In this document: one piece after another, positions 60,326 through 63,262 of the stretch
Position numbering within the stretch: position 1 is the stretch's first letter
How the letters are laid out: every line of letters begins with the position of its first letter
DNA from: a virus
Reading direction: 5' to 3' (one strand)
Length of the DNA stretch: 63,262 bases
Virus record (IMG/VR): IMGVR_UViG_3300031951_000146
Coordinates: 1 to 63,262 of that record
Notes under the pieces: model-generated
Seen by the model: only the letters and a program-made list of their open reading frames with translations
Database searches by the model: none
Told to the model about the DNA's origin: nothing
Program-made: the position numbers and the translations under genes

Positions 60326-60509
60326 CTCACCTGAATCGAACTGGCTAGATCAGGCTCCTCGCCCGTGCATCGCACGCATTGTTGATGAATATGAGGATGT
60401 GTTGAACCTTGCAATCACGGCGCGTATCTATGATTCAGAGACTCTCGTGGTAATCCCGGTCCGTCTTCTAGGTGATGTTGCTTTTCGGGAGCGGGGTAGG
60501 AATGGATGA
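60318..60509 (+). CDS. Small protein inside the split polymerase locus, 63 aa
   Basis: Starts MASSPESNWLDQAPRPCIAR; beta end. ATGA overlap with the polymerase gene. No recognised family. Confidence 0.7.
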   Translation: MASSPESNWLDQAPRPCIARIVDEYEDVLNLAITARIYDSETLVVIPVRLLGDVAFRERGRNG

Positions 60510-62077
60510 CTCTCGATGAACTTCTAGCGTGGCAACCGTACAAAGTCTTTGAGATGGACTCTTGGTTAATGTCGATTCAGGAGACCTGCGGAATCGGGTT
60601 CGACATCGAAGGGGCTAAGGCTCTTGTCCTTCGTATCGACCGGGAGATGACGGAGATCGCCTCGGAGATTGAACCTCAGCTTCCGCCGAGGCCACTCAAT
60701 AAAGGAGAGGTTGACTCGTGGCGTATCCCGGCGAAGCCGTGGAAGAAGGACGGTACTCTCGCATCTTCGATGGTCAAGTGGATGGAGAGGGTTGGGGCTA
60801 GGTATGTGGGGGTGGAGTACACAGAGCATCCTTCCGTCCTATTGGACGGGAAGATGTACCCGATTGTGGGTGGCTCTCCTACCAAGACTCATGGGCCGAT
60901 GCGGTTGGCGAATCAATCCGACCTCAAGGACTGGCTGATCCGAGAGGGCTGGGTTCCTACTCTCTGGAACTTGAAGAAGGACGAGCGAGGCAAGCCGGTA
61001 CGGGATGACAAGGGTCAAGTCATCCAGACCACCCCGAAGATGCAAGACCAAGGACGACTGTGCCCAAACCTAGAGGAGCTTGCTGGCGAGCTAGTCAAGC
61101 CTGTAGTCAGGTGGTGTAGTCTTCGCAATAGAAAGAGCGTCATCGAAGGGTGGCTTGAGAACAAGCGGCTCGCTTGGGATGGGAGGCTTGGGGCGGGGGC
61201 TAGTTCGATCACACCCACGTTTCGCAAGACCCATGCGGTTGTAGCCAACCTTCCGAAAGCTGATGGTAAGGTAACACTTGGGGTAGAGATTCGTTCTTTG
61301 TTTCGAGCGGCTCGTCCGGGGTATGTGTTCGTGGGCTACGATGCCTCTGGACTGGAGGCCCGAGTTGAGGCACACTACACGTACAACTACCCCGGAGGAA
61401 AGGAGTACGCCCACGAGTTGATTGACGGGGACATTCACACCAACACAGCGGTCAAGATGTTTGCGGAGCAACTGGCTCACTTAGCCCCGGAGGATATTCA
61501 CAAAGATCACCCAGACATCAAGCCGCTACGCAACAAGGCGAAGACGTTGAAGTACGCGGCAAGTTACGGAGCCAGTGCCAAGAAGATTGCCAGTACTCTT
61601 GGTATCCCAGAACGAGAGGGTGAAGAAATCTTCAACGCCTTCTGGGAAGCAGCAGCCCCGCTTGCTACTCTCAAGGAGAGACTGACCGCCCATTGGGAAC
61701 AGAACGGTAAGAAGTGGATTCGGGGATTGGATGGTAGGCGGATCAGTACCCGCTCCAAACACAGTCTGGTCAACAGCCTCTTTCAAAGCGCGGGAGCGCT
61801 GATCTTCTCCTACGCAGGGTTGTTCATGGCTAAGCGTCTTGGGGGCTTGACACATCGAGATGAAGCCGGTACACTTTGCTTCCTCTACAAAGGTCGTCCG
61901 GTCTACCGGGTCGCCGAGTACCACGATGAGAACGTGTACGAAGTACCGGAGGAACTGGCCGAAGAGATCAAGGAACTAGGGGAGCGGAGTCTCTCCGAAG
62001 CAGGGAAGTATTTGAAGGTAAACGTACCGATTCTCGGAGATGGGAAGATCGGTATGACGTGGAGCTGCATCCACTGA
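60506..62077 (+). CDS. DNA polymerase family A, polymerase domain (split T7 gp5)
   Basis: The replicative polymerase without its exonuclease, 523 aa; with the 164-aa exonuclease the total (687) nearly equals T7 gp5 (704). Motif A is DASGLE (279-284), motif B RNKAKTLKYAASYG (342-355), and motif C HDE (473-475). The C-terminus ends WSCIH, like the T7 enzyme. A thioredoxin-binding insertion is not obvious. Confidence 0.94.
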   Translation: MTLDELLAWQPYKVFEMDSWLMSIQETCGIGFDIEGAKALVLRIDREMTEIASEIEPQLPPRPLNKGEVDSWRIPAKPWKKDGTLASSMVKWMERVGARYVGVEYTEHPSVLLDGKMYPIVGGSPTKTHGPMRLANQSDLKDWLIREGWVPTLWNLKKDERGKPVRDDKGQVIQTTPKMQDQGRLCPNLEELAGELVKPVVRWCSLRNRKSVIEGWLENKRLAWDGRLGAGASSITPTFRKTHAVVANLPKADGKVTLGVEIRSLFRAARPGYVFVGYDASGLEARVEAHYTYNYPGGKEYAHELIDGDIHTNTAVKMFAEQLAHLAPEDIHKDHPDIKPLRNKAKTLKYAASYGASAKKIASTLGIPEREGEEIFNAFWEAAAPLATLKERLTAHWEQNGKKWIRGLDGRRISTRSKHSLVNSLFQSAGALIFSYAGLFMAKRLGGLTHRDEAGTLCFLYKGRPVYRVAEYHDENVYEVPEELAEEIKELGERSLSEAGKYLKVNVPILGDGKIGMTWSCIH

Positions 62078-62088
62078 GGAGGTTCCTT

Positions 62089-62622
62089 ATTATAACTCAA
62101 GATGAACTGAAGAGGTTGTTGCACTACTGCCCAGAGACAGGTAGTTTCACTTGGAACGATTCTTGGAACTACAGGGCTAAGGTGAATAATCTGCGGGCCG
62201 GGACTCTGACAAAGGCTGGGTATATTCAGATCAACATCAAGTCAAAGTCTGAACTTGCCCACCGAATTGCATGGCTCTATATGACAGGCTCTTTGCCCAC
62301 AAAATCGCTTGACCACATCGATGGCGATAGGTCAAACAACCGATGGGAAAATCTCCGCGAAGCGACTGCCTCAGAGAATATGAGAAACCGACTTGGACGC
62401 GGCAAGTACAGTAGATTTCTAGGGGTTTCATTTATGAAGGACACAGGTAAGTTCATATCTCAAATGAAAGTCAACGGGAAAACTTCCCTGATCGGGTTCT
62501 TCAGTAGCGATACAGAGGCGTTCGCCGCCTACCTTTGCGAGGTTGCTGAGTTGCAAGACGAGGCTTCTGCGAACATCCTCTACAACCGCCACTTCCCAGA
62601 ACGTAAAGTTGCAATCCACTAA
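62089..62622 (+). CDS. HNH endonuclease with AP2-like domain, ATT start
   Basis: HNH core: LAHRIAWLYMTG, LDHIDGDRSNNRWENLREAT, then an AP2-like DNA-binding domain (RFLGVSFMKDTGKFISQM). The ideal ribosome-binding site GAGGAGG (62076-62082) lies 6 bases before ATT at 62089, giving MITQDELKRLLHYCPETG, exactly the expected N-terminus of the family. The only nearby standard start is GTG at 62059, inside the polymerase gene with no ribosome-binding site. It follows the polymerase gene directly, a homing position. Confidence 0.82.
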   Translation: MITQDELKRLLHYCPETGSFTWNDSWNYRAKVNNLRAGTLTKAGYIQINIKSKSELAHRIAWLYMTGSLPTKSLDHIDGDRSNNRWENLREATASENMRNRLGRGKYSRFLGVSFMKDTGKFISQMKVNGKTSLIGFFSSDTEAFAAYLCEVAELQDEASANILYNRHFPERKVAIH

Positions 62623-62646
62623 ATTTAACACGAGGACACGCCACAC

Positions 62647-63262
62647 ATGGCCTTTACTTTTCAAGCCCCCAAGGGCAACGCTAACGCAACCAACCGCCAG
62701 TCCAATGTGGACTACGATGCTTTGAACGAGCACATCTTCCTGAGCACCACCGCCGGCAAGAAGAAGTCTGTGCCGGGGACCATCTCCGGTATCTACGATC
62801 TGGGTATCCAGAACCGAGAGGACGCCGAGGAAGACTTCAACCCAGCCAAGACCTACCCCGAAGGTCACGAGGTCTACGAGGCGGGCGGTAAGCAGATGGT
62901 TCGTTATCCCCGCAAGCCTTGCCGCATGGTGGCTATCGCGGTGGACTTCCCCCAGTGGCAGGTTGACTACGCCAAGTTCTACCGAGGCGAGTCCAGCCCG
63001 ACTCCGTACCGCATGCTCCTCAACAATACGTGGGGTGTCTGGGATGACGCGGAGCAGAAGAAGGTCCAGACGGTGACGGGCTTCCCCTTGACTCTGATGA
63101 AGGATGACAACGGTACTTGGGGTGTTGCGAAGAACAGCAAGCTTCACGCTCTGGCTGAAGCTACCGATTCATTGGATGCCAATGGCCGTCTCCTCCCCGA
63201 GAATCTTGGTCTCCTGCTTGGCAAGGCGGCTCAGTTTCAGGTGGAGGTGTTGCTCACCCCGA
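62647..63262 (+). CDS. Single-stranded DNA-binding protein, N-terminal part (continues at base 1)
   Basis: ATG at 62647 opens MAFTFQAPKGNANATNRQSN, and the frame runs off the end and continues as the frame at base 2. The joined protein has 332 residues with an acidic tail. It is the gene next to the DNA polymerase and HNH genes, as expected for an SSB. The first 100 residues hold Lys/Arg and aromatic residues consistent with an OB fold, but no motif is decisive. Confidence 0.78.
   Translation, partial: MAFTFQAPKGNANATNRQSNVDYDALNEHIFLSTTAGKKKSVPGTISGIYDLGIQNREDAEEDFNPAKTYPEGHEVYEAGGKQMVRYPRKPCRMVAIAVDFPQWQVDYAKFYRGESSPTPYRMLLNNTWGVWDDAEQKKVQTVTGFPLTLMKDDNGTWGVAKNSKLHALAEATDSLDANGRLLPENLGLLLGKAAQFQVEVLLTP
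63039..63262. repeat. Terminal repeat or assembly overlap, right copy
   Basis: Identical to 1-224 apart from C at 63135 against A at 97. See the left copy. Confidence 0.9.

Noticed and set aside
62428-63147. 239-codon minus-strand frame
   Set aside because: Antisense to the HNH and SSB genes, with no independent evidence.
1-63262. Phage RNA polymerase, integrase or repressor gene
   Set aside because: No frame with T7-type polymerase motifs, tyrosine or serine recombinase residues or a CI-like repressor was seen; the HTH protein at 45144 is the only candidate regulator.

Overview
The window is the essentially complete genome of a lytic tailed phage with a short tail (podovirus architecture). 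About 63 kb of unique sequence is present. The first 224 bases recur as the last 224 bases with one mismatch, so the sequence closes into a circle of about 63,038 bp, and the SSB gene runs across the junction. The virion genes (N4-gp56-type major capsid protein, portal, tail adaptor, tail nozzle, giant internal or ejection protein) and the replication genes (T7-type primase-helicase and family A DNA polymerase) indicate Caudoviricetes. An Rz/Rz1-type spanin pair and near-consensus sigma70 promoters indicate a Gram-negative, probably proteobacterial host. I saw no phage RNA polymerase gene, integrase, repressor or CRISPR array.

Layout: two opposing transcription units diverge from a control region at about 45.5-47.2 kb and converge on a bidirectional terminator at about 13.96-14.01 kb. 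The rightward unit runs 47.2 kb to 63.26 kb and, through the circle junction, on to 13.95 kb. It starts with small early-type proteins and two copies of a conserved leader. These are followed by a pentapeptide-repeat protein, many small unknown genes, primase-helicase, two HNH endonucleases, a DNA polymerase split into separate exonuclease and polymerase genes, and SSB. Past the junction come tRNA-Gln(UUG), a B12-dependent (class II) ribonucleotide reductase, a mini DNA ligase, 5'-3' exonuclease, dUTPase, a DUF3310 protein, endonuclease I, ThyX, a DEDD exonuclease with a zinc ribbon, and a SpoT/MESH1-like HD hydrolase.

The leftward unit (46.6 to 14.0 kb, minus strand) is the late module. In order it holds small genes and an HTH protein, tail fibre genes, a membrane-tailed lysozyme, small and large terminase, portal, scaffold, major capsid, and tail adaptor and nozzle. 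Internal virion proteins follow, including a 2194-residue protein with a zincin motif and an interspersed 2OG-Fe(II) oxygenase, then low-complexity proteins, a candidate holin and the spanins. Four minus-strand promoters share the form TTGACW, 17 bp, TANANT; one lies inside the scaffold gene.

Together, the replication genes copy the DNA, the nucleotide genes make dNTPs without host thymidylate synthase or oxygen-dependent reductase, and the late genes package DNA and lyse the cell. Genes are very tightly packed, with ATGA, GTGA and TGATG overlaps throughout, and GTG and TTG starts are common.
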